From the NCBI GenBank assembly GCA_013151175.1, contig JAADIV010000117.1:1-35246 (forward strand): 35,246 bases of DNA, given 5' to 3'. The stretch is from Deltaproteobacteria bacterium (GTDB lineage Bacteria > Desulfobacterota > Desulfobulbia > Desulfobulbales > VMSU01). How positions within the stretch are numbered: the stretch's first letter is position 1; the number at the start of each line of letters is the position of its first letter. This document shows, piece by piece, positions 17,433 through 25,801 of the stretch. A program made the position numbers and the translations under genes. The notes beneath the pieces are model-generated. The model saw nothing but the letters and a program-made list of their open reading frames with translations. It was not told the origin of the DNA and ran no database searches.

Positions 17433-19082
17433 TTATGCACCACCGTAAGCCGGCAGAGTTACAGTAAAGGTTGCGCCCTGGCCCTGGACGCTTTCCGCCT
17501 GCACCCGGCCCTTGTGGTTTGTTATTATGCCATGCACCACGGACAATCCCAGACCGGTACCCTCGCCTTCCTCTCTGGTGGTGAAATAGGGGTCGAATAT
17601 TTTCTCCAGATTGGCCGGGGAAATACCCTCGCCAGTATCACTGAATGCCAGTTTAACGGAGTTTTGCGTCTCGCCAGACACATCGATATCCTGTTTTTCC
17701 TGGCTGAGGGTAATCGTTAAGACCCCGCCGGACTTGGGTATGGCGTGAATGGCATTAGTACAAAGATTAACAATTACCCGTTGCAGTTGTACTGCGTCCG
17801 CCCACACCGCCGGGCATTGCGGATCGACATGGGTTACAACTTTTATGTCCGGCGGCACCGAAGGCCGCAATAATGCCAGCGTTTCACCAATGAGAAGAGG
17901 GAGCCGGACAAGCGAAAATTCCTGCTCAACCGGTTTACTGAATGTCTTTATCAGGCCGATTAACTCCTTGGCCTGAGAACCAGCCTTGGTAATATGATCC
18001 AGGCTAGAGAGGACTTGGGAGTTGCCGCCCGCATCCAGTCGCAATAGAGAGACATAACCAAGCATGGCGGTAAGAATATTGTTAAAATCGTGGGCTATGC
18101 CCGTGGCCATGGTGCCAAGGGCCTCCATCTTGCGGGTTTGTCCCAACTCCTTTTTCAGGGCCATTTTTTCGTGGGCCAGTTGCCGCCGTTCGGCAATTTC
18201 ATCCTCTAACTCCCTGTTTTTAGCGGCAAGCTTGGCAGTGCGCCGCCGTACTGTCTCCTCAAGATGCTCCCGGTATTTTTGTAATTCCTGCTCAGCGCGT
18301 TTGCGGGCCGTAATATCCTGAATAATGATAATAACACTGTCCTGCCGGGCGATCCCGGCAATGGTCATGGCCAAATATCTGTTATTAACAATGAAAGGCG
18401 ATGTTTCACCAATTACCCGACGTTTGTCACCCAGATTGATGAGCGCCGCCGTAATATCATCCCGCTTACTGCCGCTGAATAGACTGGTAAAATCAACGGC
18501 TAGCAGTTTTTCTTCGGGGCAGCCAAACAGGTCAGCCGCCTTTTGATTGACATAAACGATGCGGCCATCCCCGGTAAGCTCGACAAAACCCTCGGCCATA
18601 TTTATAAGGGTTACTTCAAAATGCTCCCTATTTAACAATAACTCGGTAGTGATAACTCTCTCGTAAACATCCTCACCACCAATTATCTTACCCGCCAGAT
18701 CGGTCAGCTGACCCGCCAAAATTTTCTGCAGGACAAAATTGATATGCTTCTCAACCCCTTTGAAAGGCCCCTTGGCGATACAGGCATCAGCGCCAAAGGA
18801 TTTGAAATCTATTTTTTGCTCCAGGGCGGCGGCAGACAACATAATTATCGCGACACCTGCCATTTTTGGCATTTTACGCAGCATTTTACAGAGTTTTTCA
18901 CCCGAAATTTTCGGCATAATTATATCCAAAAATATAACTTCCGGCTGAAAAGTTTTTATAATTTTAATAGCCTCCAGACCGCCAATTGCTGTTTTAACCA
19001 GGTACCCACTCTTGCCCAAAAAATTGGCCATTAATTTCAGGATAACCGGATTATTATCAACAACAAGAATATTTTTGCACAT
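17433..19082 (-). CDS. Histidine kinase with N-terminal receiver and PAS domains
   Basis: The order of this 549-residue cytoplasmic protein is unusual for a plain sensor. A CheY-like receiver (residues 3-118) carries the phosphorylation site D53 in FLDIIMPK and the conserved K104. A PAS domain follows (about 150-260, [22 protein letters not shown]), then a coiled coil (262-315), a HisKA domain with H331 ([12 protein letters not shown]), and an HATPase domain (N443, DTGEGI 482-487, GEGTGLGL 506-513). There are no membrane helices, so the input comes from an upstream kinase or through PAS. No separate output regulator is nearby. It lies 37 bases upstream of the AIM24-like gene. Confidence 0.92.
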   Translation of the reverse strand: MCKNILVVDNNPVILKLMANFLGKSGYLVKTAIGGLEAIKIIKTFQPEVIFLDIIMPKISGEKLCKMLRKMPKMAGVAIIMLSAAALEQKIDFKSFGADACIAKGPFKGVEKHINFVLQKILAGQLTDLAGKIIGGEDVYERVITTELLLNREHFEVTLINMAEGFVELTGDGRIVYVNQKAADLFGCPEEKLLAVDFTSLFSGSKRDDITAALINLGDKRRVIGETSPFIVNNRYLAMTIAGIARQDSVIIIIQDITARKRAEQELQKYREHLEETVRRRTAKLAAKNRELEDEIAERRQLAHEKMALKKELGQTRKMEALGTMATGIAHDFNNILTAMLGYVSLLRLDAGGNSQVLSSLDHITKAGSQAKELIGLIKTFSKPVEQEFSLVRLPLLIGETLALLRPSVPPDIKVVTHVDPQCPAVWADAVQLQRVIVNLCTNAIHAIPKSGGVLTITLSQEKQDIDVSGETQNSVKLAFSDTGEGISPANLEKIFDPYFTTREEGEGTGLGLSVVHGIITNHKGRVQAESVQGQGATFTVTLPAYGGA

Positions 19083-19148
19083 TAGTTATGTCCTCTCAGA
19101 AGTTGCCACAGTAACAGCCGGGACCGACGCGCATCATAACTTCATGAT

Positions 19149-19916
19149 TTAATCAAATACCCTGGCCAAAGTCAAGACCTCCACGTTTCCAGCCCCATTT
19201 TGCCGTAATACCCTGGCACATTCATTGACGGTTGAACCGGTGGTCAGGACGTCATCAATTAAAAGAATTCTTTGCCCCTGAACGCGACGCGCGTCCCTGA
19301 CCTGAAAGGCGCCGGCCAAATTTCGGCGGCGATGTTTACCGTCCAAACCAGTTTGCGGAGTGGTCCAACGGCTGCGGAGAAGAATTGTCGGTTGAATGCG
19401 CCTCTTCTCCCCGGGGAAAAAGAGGCGGGCTAGCTCAAGGGCCTGATTGAACCCCCGCTGCCGCAGACGTTTTTTATGCAGCGGCACCGGAATAATCAGA
19501 TCCGGTTTTTCCCGCAAATCACCGAGGGTCGGTACTCTTGCTAGCAGGACGGTAAAGGTACGCATGGCCGTAGTGCATCCCTGGTATTTGAAAGAATATA
19601 TCAGGGGGGCAGTGAATTTGTTATAACGGAAAATGGCCCTGGCCCGGCTGAAAGACGGCGGATTTCTGAGACAGGCGCCACAAAGATGATTACCGGCGGC
19701 GGCATCGGGAAACTCCCGACCGCAACAGCTGCAGACCGGCGGCCGTATCAGTGGCATTTGCGCGGCGCAACCGGGGCAGAGAAGAACATCTGCCGCCCGG
19801 CCCAAGCCTTGGTGACAGAGCAGGCAGGCGGCAGGAAACAGAATATCCTTCAGAGCCGCATAAAGGCCGGAGGGGACGCCTTTCTTCACTCTACATATTG
19901 GCAATAATCGCCGCAC
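19149..19916 (-). CDS. comF: ComF family protein (phosphoribosyltransferase-like)
   Basis: ComF proteins are linked to DNA uptake in naturally competent bacteria. The 255-residue protein has the N-terminal zinc finger with CxxC pairs (CLLC, CPGC, CSCC, CGAC) and the phosphoribosyltransferase-fold domain with [23 protein letters not shown] and the PRPP-binding loop [16 protein letters not shown]. The frame opens at GTG 19916, inside the last codons of icd in its intact frame; another GTG at 19889 starts one base after the icd stop and may be the true one. Neither has a clear ribosome binding site. No other competence genes are in view. Confidence 0.85.
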   Translation of the reverse strand: MRRLLPICRVKKGVPSGLYAALKDILFPAACLLCHQGLGRAADVLLCPGCAAQMPLIRPPVCSCCGREFPDAAAGNHLCGACLRNPPSFSRARAIFRYNKFTAPLIYSFKYQGCTTAMRTFTVLLARVPTLGDLREKPDLIIPVPLHKKRLRQRGFNQALELARLFFPGEKRRIQPTILLRSRWTTPQTGLDGKHRRRNLAGAFQVRDARRVQGQRILLIDDVLTTGSTVNECARVLRQNGAGNVEVLTLARVFD

Positions 19917-21116
19917 CGAACTCAGAGCATTTCAGCTTTGTCGCTCCTGTCATAAGGCGGGCCAGGTCATAGGTTACAGTTTTTTGGGATATGGTAATCT
20001 CAATGGCCTTCTGAATGAGATCGCCCGCCTCCTGCCAGCCCAGGTGTTCCAACATCATAACCCCGGACAGGAGCAGAGAACCGGGATTGACCTTGTCCAG
20101 TCCGGCATATTTGGGGGCAGTGCCATGGGTGGCCTCAAAGAGAGCGATCTTATCGCTGATATTGGCACCAGGCGCCAGTCCCAGGCCGCCAACCTGCGCC
20201 GCCAGACCGCCAGAGCGTCACTGATAAAATCGCCGGTAAGGTTGGGCAGGGCCAAAACACCGTACTCGGCGGGCCGCAACAGGATCTGCTGAAACATGGC
20301 ATCGGCAATTCTATCCTGAATAACCACCTTGCCGGCCGGCCGCCGACCATCATATTTATCCCACAATTCCTGCTCGGTGATGCATTGCTCTGGGAACTCA
20401 TCCCTGGCAAGTTCGTATCCCCAACTACGGAAAGCACCCTCGGTAAATTTCATAATATTACCCTTGTGTACCAGGGTAACGTTGGCTTTATTATGTTTGA
20501 CGGCGTACTGAATGGCCTTGCGAACCAGGCGTTTGGTGCAAAAAGCGCTGATGGGCTTAATGCCAACGCCGGATGCCGGCCGAATCGTCTTGCCCAATTC
20601 CTGCCCGATGAAGTCGATAAGCCTTTTAGCACCGGGGCTGTCACTCTGCCACTCAATGCCTGAATAGACATCTTCGGTGTTTTCCCGAAAGATGATCATA
20701 TTGACCTTTTCCGGCTCCTTTACCGGGCTGACCACCCCCTGGAAATAACGCACCGGCCGCACACAGGCGTAAAGATCCAGTTCCTGACGCAGACTGACAT
20801 TCAGACTGCGAATGCCCTCACCCACCGGAGTGGTGAGCGGCCCCTTGATGGCAACGGCGTATTCCCGCAGGGTGGCAAAGGTGGATTGCGGCAACCATTC
20901 ACCGGTCTTGGCGTGGGCCTTATCTCCCGCGTAGGTCTCCAACCAGTTGATTTTACGTTCACCGTTGTATGACTTGGCGACAGCGGCATCCAATACCTTC
21001 TGGGCGGCAGCCCAGATGTCCGGGCCGATACCATCTCCCTCAATAAAGGGTATAGTGGGATGATTTGGGACATTCAAAGAGCCATCGTCATTTACGGTTA
21101 TTTTTGCAGCTGCCAA
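19891..21116 (-). pseudogene. icd: NADP-type isocitrate dehydrogenase, broken by a frameshift
   Basis: Isocitrate dehydrogenase makes 2-oxoglutarate and CO2 from isocitrate. The frame from TTG 21116 (GGAG seven bases upstream) matches the family through [36 protein letters not shown] and [12 protein letters not shown]. It then turns into unrelated sequence ([15 protein letters not shown]) and stops at 20055. Another frame continues the expected C terminus: [40 protein letters not shown] and [12 protein letters not shown], with TAG at 19891-19893. An 8-base tandem duplication (20199-20214) joins the two parts; removing one copy restores ALAAQVGG exactly. As written, the product lacks the NADP-binding HGTAPKYAG region and should be inactive. 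A sequencing or assembly error is the main alternative. Confidence 0.88.
20199..20214. repeat. 8-bp tandem duplication inside icd
   Basis: CCGCCAGA occurs twice in direct tandem on the plus strand (TCTGGCGG twice in the gene). The extra eight bases shift the reading frame at the point where icd loses similarity to its family. Confidence 0.9.
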
Positions 21117-21299
21117 AATTATTCTCCTTTTTATTTATTTGGTATAGTTCGTGTTCAACAAACCACACTCCCGTGATTACAAAACTAGCGCAGAGTGCTT
21201 TGCCTAAGGCCGGCCTGACAGGCGGATATCGTAGGCCTTGAAACAAATTGGTTTTTCTGGTCTATTTACCATCACTTAATAACTTCACTTGATATTTCT

Positions 21300-21890
21300 A
21301 TGCAAAAGCCAACAATAACAACCAATCTGGCCGCCCTCGCCTCCCTCTATGAAGAGATGCAGGAGGCCTATGAGCAAACTGCCAGACTGCTTGATTTTTC
21401 CTGCCACGGCTGCCCGGATAATTGCTGTGACAGCTATTTTCTCCATCACACCTATATCGAGTGGGCCTATTTGCGGGTGGGCCTTTTCAAACTTACTCAG
21501 AAAAAGCGGGATAAATATCTGGCGCGGGCGGCAGACTACGATAAGCAATGTGAGCTTGATCTAGCCGCAGGACGACGACCGGAGATCATGTGCCCGGTTA
21601 ACGACAAAGGCCGCTGCGGCCTGTATGACCACCGTCTGTTGATCTGCCGCCTGCACGGCGTACCAGGCGGTATGACCATGCCAAATGGTCAACAGCGCAG
21701 TTTCCCCGGCTGCTTCCGCTGTCAGGAAATTACCGCCGACCGCCGGAATGTCACGGCCATGGATCGCACCCTGTTTTTTAAAAAGATGCTGCAATTGGAG
21801 CGTAAATTCACCGGCCCCCGCCCGCAAGCCCCACCAAAGGTAAAAATGACCCTGGCCCGGATGCTGCTCACCCCACCGCCTAACTTCTAA
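21300..21890 (+). CDS. YkgJ-like cysteine-cluster protein
   Basis: This 196-residue soluble protein has an N-terminal cysteine cluster CHGCPDNCCDSYF (C35, C38, C42, C43). Later cysteines appear in MCPVNDKGRCGLYDHRLLICRLHG and FPGCFRCQE. This spacing is close to the CxxCxxCC family (PF03692, YkgJ), thought to bind zinc or an Fe-S cluster; the exact function is unknown. The RCGLYDHRLLICRLHG stretch, with arginine and histidine next to cysteine, is typical of the family. It is divergent from icd and converges on the DAHP synthase gene, overlapping its 3' end by 11 bases. Confidence 0.75.
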   Translation: MQKPTITTNLAALASLYEEMQEAYEQTARLLDFSCHGCPDNCCDSYFLHHTYIEWAYLRVGLFKLTQKKRDKYLARAADYDKQCELDLAAGRRPEIMCPVNDKGRCGLYDHRLLICRLHGVPGGMTMPNGQQRSFPGCFRCQEITADRRNVTAMDRTLFFKKMLQLERKFTGPRPQAPPKVKMTLARMLLTPPPNF

Positions 21891-23226
21891 TCATCTCGGC
21901 AATCTGAAAGGCAATCTCCAGGCTCTGCTCGGCATTAAGACGCGGATCGCAGTTGGTCAGGTAGTTTTCCTGCAGGTTTTTGTCCATAATATTACGACCG
22001 CCGCCCGTGCATTCGGTAACATTTTCACCCGTCAATTCAAAATGGATGCCACCGGGGATGGTACCCTCGGCCAGATGAATCTCAAAAAATCGCCGTATTT
22101 CCTGAAGAATATCATTAAAATTCCTGGTCTTGTGCTTAGTTTCGGCGGTATAGGTGTTGCCGTGCATGGGATCACAGCTCCAGAGCAGATTATACCCCTC
22201 TCCTTTGAGATTCCTCAGCAGGGACGGCAGATATTTATCAATTTTTCCGGCCCCAAATCTGGTTATCAGGGTTAGACGCCCTGGCTCGTTTTGCGGATTT
22301 AATTTATCTATAATCCGCTTCAACTCATCAATGTCATGATTGGGGCCAACCTTCATACCGAGGGGATTTAATACCCCGCTGAGAAACTCAATATGCGCCC
22401 CATCAAGCTGACGGGTGCGGTCACCAATCCACAGCATATGCGCACTGCAGTCATACCAGAGACCAGTAGTGGAGTCCTGCCTGGTCAGGGCCTCTTCATA
22501 GCCCAGTAACAGAGCCTCATGCGAGGTGAAGAAACTTGCCTGATTCAGTAGCGGCCCTTCCACATCCAGGCCGATTACCTCCATAAAATGCAAGGCTCGA
22601 TCAATCTGCCTGGCCAGACGTTCGTATGAACGCCCCATGGGTGAGGTTTTTATGAACTCGTTATTCCAGGCAGTAACCCGGTTCAATGCTGCGTAGCCAC
22701 CCTTGGTAAAGGCCCGCAGGAGATTCATGGTGGAGGCTGCCAGATAATAGCCCTTTACCATTCGGCTCGGATCCGGAGTTCTGGCCTCCGGTGTCGGCAC
22801 CGGGCTATTGACCATATCACCACGATAACTGGAAAGTTCAATACCATTGACGTTTTCGGTGTCTGATGAGCGGGGCTTGGCATATTGCCCGGCGATTCTC
22901 CCGACCTTGATTACCGGTTTACCACCGGCATAACTCAAGATCACCGCCATTTGGAGAATTACCTTCAAACTCTCCCTGATGCCAGGCGCCGTGCAATTGT
23001 CAAAATCTTCCGAACAATCACCACCCTGCAATAAAAAAGCCCGCCCCTGAGACGCATCCCCCAGAAGCTGTTTCAACGCCCTGATTTCACCGGCAAATAC
23101 CAACGGCGGCAATTTACTTATGGTGGCCAGAGACGCTTGCAGCTCATCCTTATCCGGCCATTTTGGCTGTTGTAAGACAGGATAATTCTGCCAGCTTGAC
23201 CTTGTCCATGTGCTAGTTTTTGTCAT
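21880..23226 (-). CDS. Class II 3-deoxy-7-phosphoheptulonate (DAHP) synthase
   Basis: DAHP synthase joins phosphoenolpyruvate and erythrose 4-phosphate, the first step toward aromatic amino acids. The 448-residue product is of the class II (plant/actinobacterial) type, not the E. coli AroFGH type: SSWQNYPVLQQPKWPD, FLLQGGDCSEDFDNC, GRIAGQYAKPRSSDTE, WYDCSAHMLWIGDRTRQLDGAH, SCDPMHGNTY and GIHFELTGENVTECTGG. The start was moved to the ATG at 23226, which has AAGGAG nine bases upstream and begins the family N terminus. That start overlaps the HsdR-N-like gene by 14 bases, suggesting translational coupling. Class II enzymes also occur in secondary-metabolite clusters, but none is seen here. Confidence 0.93.
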   Translation of the reverse strand: MTKTSTWTRSSWQNYPVLQQPKWPDKDELQASLATISKLPPLVFAGEIRALKQLLGDASQGRAFLLQGGDCSEDFDNCTAPGIRESLKVILQMAVILSYAGGKPVIKVGRIAGQYAKPRSSDTENVNGIELSSYRGDMVNSPVPTPEARTPDPSRMVKGYYLAASTMNLLRAFTKGGYAALNRVTAWNNEFIKTSPMGRSYERLARQIDRALHFMEVIGLDVEGPLLNQASFFTSHEALLLGYEEALTRQDSTTGLWYDCSAHMLWIGDRTRQLDGAHIEFLSGVLNPLGMKVGPNHDIDELKRIIDKLNPQNEPGRLTLITRFGAGKIDKYLPSLLRNLKGEGYNLLWSCDPMHGNTYTAETKHKTRNFNDILQEIRRFFEIHLAEGTIPGGIHFELTGENVTECTGGGRNIMDKNLQENYLTNCDPRLNAEQSLEIAFQIAEMIRS

Positions 23227-23824
23227 TATTTTTATCTCCTTCGTAACCACCTTCCCGGGCCGAGGGCAAGGCACAAGCGCCGCCGACACAACATTCCTCC
23301 TGGTCAAAGGTGTTTAAAATACGGAATTCACGCTCCCGTTTTGCTCCGGCAGGGGGCGAGGCGAATTCACAGCCCGCAAGCAAGCTCAGAGCCTCTTCTC
23401 TGGTGGGAATTCCCGCCAGACCCCGCGCCAGAACCTGTCCCCGGCCAGTCTCTAAAAATTCAGCGTCTTCACCGTTGGTAACCACGGCGTAAGGTATTTG
23501 ATATTCAGGGTGCAGCACCCTGGCGGCGGCTATGGCCGAGCGTTCACGGGTTACCAGTGAACCTGGGCCATAGCGCAGAACAACAAGCCGCTGTCCCGCC
23601 AGATTTATCACCAGATCAATCGTTGAGACAACAAAATTATGATTGAATAAGGTCTCTATCCGCAGGCGTGGAATCAGCTCATCTCTGCTGTAACCCTTTG
23701 CAGTCACCAGAAAACGGGCAATTTTCTGCCGATAGCGTTCATCGTCCGTGTCAACGATGGATTGGCCGCTGAGATAATCCACCAGTGTCCCATAGATCAT
23801 ATGATGACTAGGGATATCGGCCAT
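23213..23824 (-). CDS. Stand-alone HsdR N-terminal-like domain protein, degenerate nuclease motif
   Basis: The 203-residue protein resembles the N-terminal domain of type I restriction subunits (HSDR_N families): a helical start with DERYRQKIARFLVTAKGYSRDEL, then a core IDLVINLAGQRLVVLRYG and PYAVVTNGEDAEFLETGRG. In active PD-(D/E)xK nucleases the second strand reads like V-E-C-K. Here D70 is present but that strand reads VVLRYG, so the E-x-K pair is missing and nuclease activity is doubtful. Helicase and methylase partners are absent, which argues against a restriction system. The tail has a cysteine cluster (EECCVGGACA). It lies 11 bases after acsE and overlaps the DAHP synthase start. Confidence 0.7.
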   Translation of the reverse strand: MADIPSHHMIYGTLVDYLSGQSIVDTDDERYRQKIARFLVTAKGYSRDELIPRLRIETLFNHNFVVSTIDLVINLAGQRLVVLRYGPGSLVTRERSAIAAARVLHPEYQIPYAVVTNGEDAEFLETGRGQVLARGLAGIPTREEALSLLAGCEFASPPAGAKREREFRILNTFDQEECCVGGACALPSAREGGYEGDKNNDKN

Positions 23825-23835
23825 TGCTTCGCCGC

Positions 23836-24729
23836 TTATAATTCCAACCAGGATTCAGAAAATACCGATTTGCCGGTCAGAACATTGTAGGTCTTGTAAT
23901 GTTGCAATTCGCTCTCTGACAATTTACCCAGATCTGGTTCATTGCCGTCCATCATGCCGAATACAAGGTCAACCAAATTCTGACGCTGACCGGTGGCAAT
24001 GGCCATCAACTCCGGATCATAGGCGTTGACAATGGCGGTTTGCAAGCCGTTCTGCATCAACATAATCAGATAAGTGCGATCCAGATATTTACGCAGATGA
24101 TCGGCGACACCATTGGAGACATTGGAGAGACCGATGGTGGAACTGGCACCGGGGGCAATATCCTGCACCATACTCATAAATTCCAGCCCGGAATTTATCT
24201 GGTCAACTCCAAGGGTGATGGGAGTAGCAATGGGATCGAAAAACATCTTCTCGTTGGGAATACCCGCTTCGCTCAGAGCCATCATCAGATCAACCGCCAT
24301 GGCCGCCCTTTCGTTTGAATCACGGGGCATACCGTCCGGCCCCCAAAGCAGAGCGACAACATTACAGCCCATCTCGGCGGCCACCGGGATTAATTTTTCC
24401 ATTCTCTCCGGCTGAGCGGAAATAGAGTTCATCAAGGCCCCCGCCTTATTTTTGACCGCCTTGAAACCGGCGGCCATGGCATCGGTATTGGTGGTATCCA
24501 GACACAGAGGGGTATCGGTTACAGCCTGCACTGTTTCAACCACCCAGGGCAGCAACTCGACCCCGTCCTTACGGGCCGGGCCGATGTTGAGATCCAGGAA
24601 GGCCGCACCGGCGGCACTTTCCTCTTTGGCCATTTCCTGAACAGGCCCGGCCTCTCTGGCCTTCATGGCGGTGCCACTTCTGGTTCCCATGATATTGATA
24701 CTCTCGGCAATGGGTTTAATCTGGGTCAT
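23836..24729 (-). CDS. acsE: Methyltetrahydrofolate:corrinoid/iron-sulfur protein methyltransferase
   Basis: AcsE moves the methyl group of methyl-tetrahydrofolate to the cobalt of the corrinoid iron-sulfur protein in the Wood-Ljungdahl pathway. The 297-residue protein has the pterin-binding TIM barrel pattern: INIMGTRSGTAMKAREAGPVQEMAK, GAAFLDLNIGPARKDG, PLCLDTTNTDAMAAG, DPIATPITLG and IGLSNVSNGV, the latter close to AcsE proteins of acetogens. ATG has AGGAGG five bases upstream. A related methyl transfer role, such as MtgA in glycine betaine demethylation, cannot be ruled out. A RACo-type activator gene lies upstream on the same strand, which supports a corrinoid partner. A MITE-like element sits in the leader. 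Confidence 0.85.
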   Translation of the reverse strand: MTQIKPIAESINIMGTRSGTAMKAREAGPVQEMAKEESAAGAAFLDLNIGPARKDGVELLPWVVETVQAVTDTPLCLDTTNTDAMAAGFKAVKNKAGALMNSISAQPERMEKLIPVAAEMGCNVVALLWGPDGMPRDSNERAAMAVDLMMALSEAGIPNEKMFFDPIATPITLGVDQINSGLEFMSMVQDIAPGASSTIGLSNVSNGVADHLRKYLDRTYLIMLMQNGLQTAIVNAYDPELMAIATGQRQNLVDLVFGMMDGNEPDLGKLSESELQHYKTYNVLTGKSVFSESWLEL

Positions 24730-24756
24730 TGTTTCCTCCTGATTTTTCTTTTTATA

Positions 24757-24912
24757 TAACTGCTCACAGGGTACCGAACCTGCTTCGTTATCGCCCTGCT
24801 CACGTACAGGGAGTACGCTTCGCAGGACGATGCCTCACATCTCCGGCACCCTGTAAGCAGTTACAAGTCCTGTGGTTATTGATATTAAGGTACCTACGGG
24901 GTGAGTAGTTAC
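24757..24912. mobile_element. MITE-like non-autonomous element, copy 2
   Basis: This 156-bp element matches the copy at 7792-7945 with few differences over its first 120 or so bases and diverges in its right quarter before the shared end GTGAGTAGTTAC. It is flanked by the direct repeat CTTTTTATA (24748-24756 and 24913-24921), different from the duplication around copy 1, as expected for independent insertions. It lies 27 bases upstream of the acsE start codon, in the same orientation relative to the gene as copy 1 has to dapL. Confidence 0.87.
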
Positions 24913-24996
24913 CTTTTTATATTAAAACCGCGATAGTAATGATAAAAATATGAACTTCGAAAAATAGCGTGAATGGCCGATATTGTCAAAGTTTTT

Positions 24997-25773
24997 TCAA
25001 CGCAACCACTTTTTTTTCATGAATTTTACCGCAGCCGGCAGTGAAAATGGCCGGCCGGCCAGACGAGGATCATAACGCAGAGGATTGGTATGAAGAACCG
25101 TGGCGGCATGAATATAAAAATTATGCCAACCCGCTTTTTTGGCTCTGAGCGCGTATTCCATATCGGCAAAATAGGGCGGCATGGCCGCATCCGGCAGGCC
25201 AATATCTTCAATCAGTTCCCGCCGGATAATTTTAGCGCCACTCCAAAGCCAATCGACCTCCGCATCGGCCTTATAAGCAAAAAATGGCGCCAAATGTTTA
25301 TCGTGCCTGCCGCTATAGCCAGAAGTCCTGGGTAAAAATTGCCGCACCAGGGAAAAAAGAGAATGAAAAGCCCGGACGGTGCGCTCCGGCTTACCGTAGG
25401 CATCAATAATACGGGGAGCGGCAAGGCCCGCGTACGGATTGTCGTCCATGAACTCCACCAAACGCAGGAGGCATTGCGGCTGTATCTGAACATCATGACT
25501 AACAACCATAATATAGCGCCCGGCGGCCAGGGCCGCAGCCTGATTACAGGCCCCTACCTCCGTTTCTCCGGGCAGGGCGAAGATATTCAAGGCCGGGAAC
25601 TCACTCAGCAGCGCTGAGTCGCTGTCCCCGCCGCGATTGACAAGAAAGATTTCAATTGCCACGGGATCAGCGGTCTCAGCTAAAGAACACAGTAAACTGC
25701 GGGCCGCCGGTGGCTGCCACTTGATGGCGGTGCAAACCGTTATATCCGGCTGAATATGCGGCGGAGATTCCAA
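24997..25773 (-). CDS. GT2 family glycosyltransferase
   Basis: The 258-residue soluble protein has a GT-A fold of family 2: a nucleotide-sugar strand IEIFLVNRGGDSDSAL, then EVGACNQAAALAAGRYIMVVSHDVQIQPQCL where SHD takes the place of the usual DxD, and an acceptor region ADAEVDWLWSGAKIIRRELIEDIG with YFADMEYALRAKKAGW. The pattern recalls rhamnosyltransferase-type enzymes that build cell-surface polysaccharides. It lies 28 bases after the RACo gene and upstream of acsE, an odd metabolic neighbourhood. Donor and acceptor are unknown. Confidence 0.85.
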   Translation of the reverse strand: MESPPHIQPDITVCTAIKWQPPAARSLLCSLAETADPVAIEIFLVNRGGDSDSALLSEFPALNIFALPGETEVGACNQAAALAAGRYIMVVSHDVQIQPQCLLRLVEFMDDNPYAGLAAPRIIDAYGKPERTVRAFHSLFSLVRQFLPRTSGYSGRHDKHLAPFFAYKADAEVDWLWSGAKIIRRELIEDIGLPDAAMPPYFADMEYALRAKKAGWHNFYIHAATVLHTNPLRYDPRLAGRPFSLPAAVKFMKKKWLR

Positions 25774-25801
25774 AATATATTCCCTTTATGGTGCCGCTCC
25801 C

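Noticed and set aside
21142-21153. The 12-mer GTATAGTTCGTG also occurs at 27763-27774; each lies a short distance upstream of a minus-strand gene (icd and RACo).
   Set aside because: In 35 kb many 12-mers are expected to recur by chance, and no matching -35 or flanking similarity supports a shared operator.
23213-23824. A type I restriction-modification system.
   Set aside because: Only an HsdR-N-like domain is present, with a degenerate active site; no helicase, methylase or specificity subunit is nearby.
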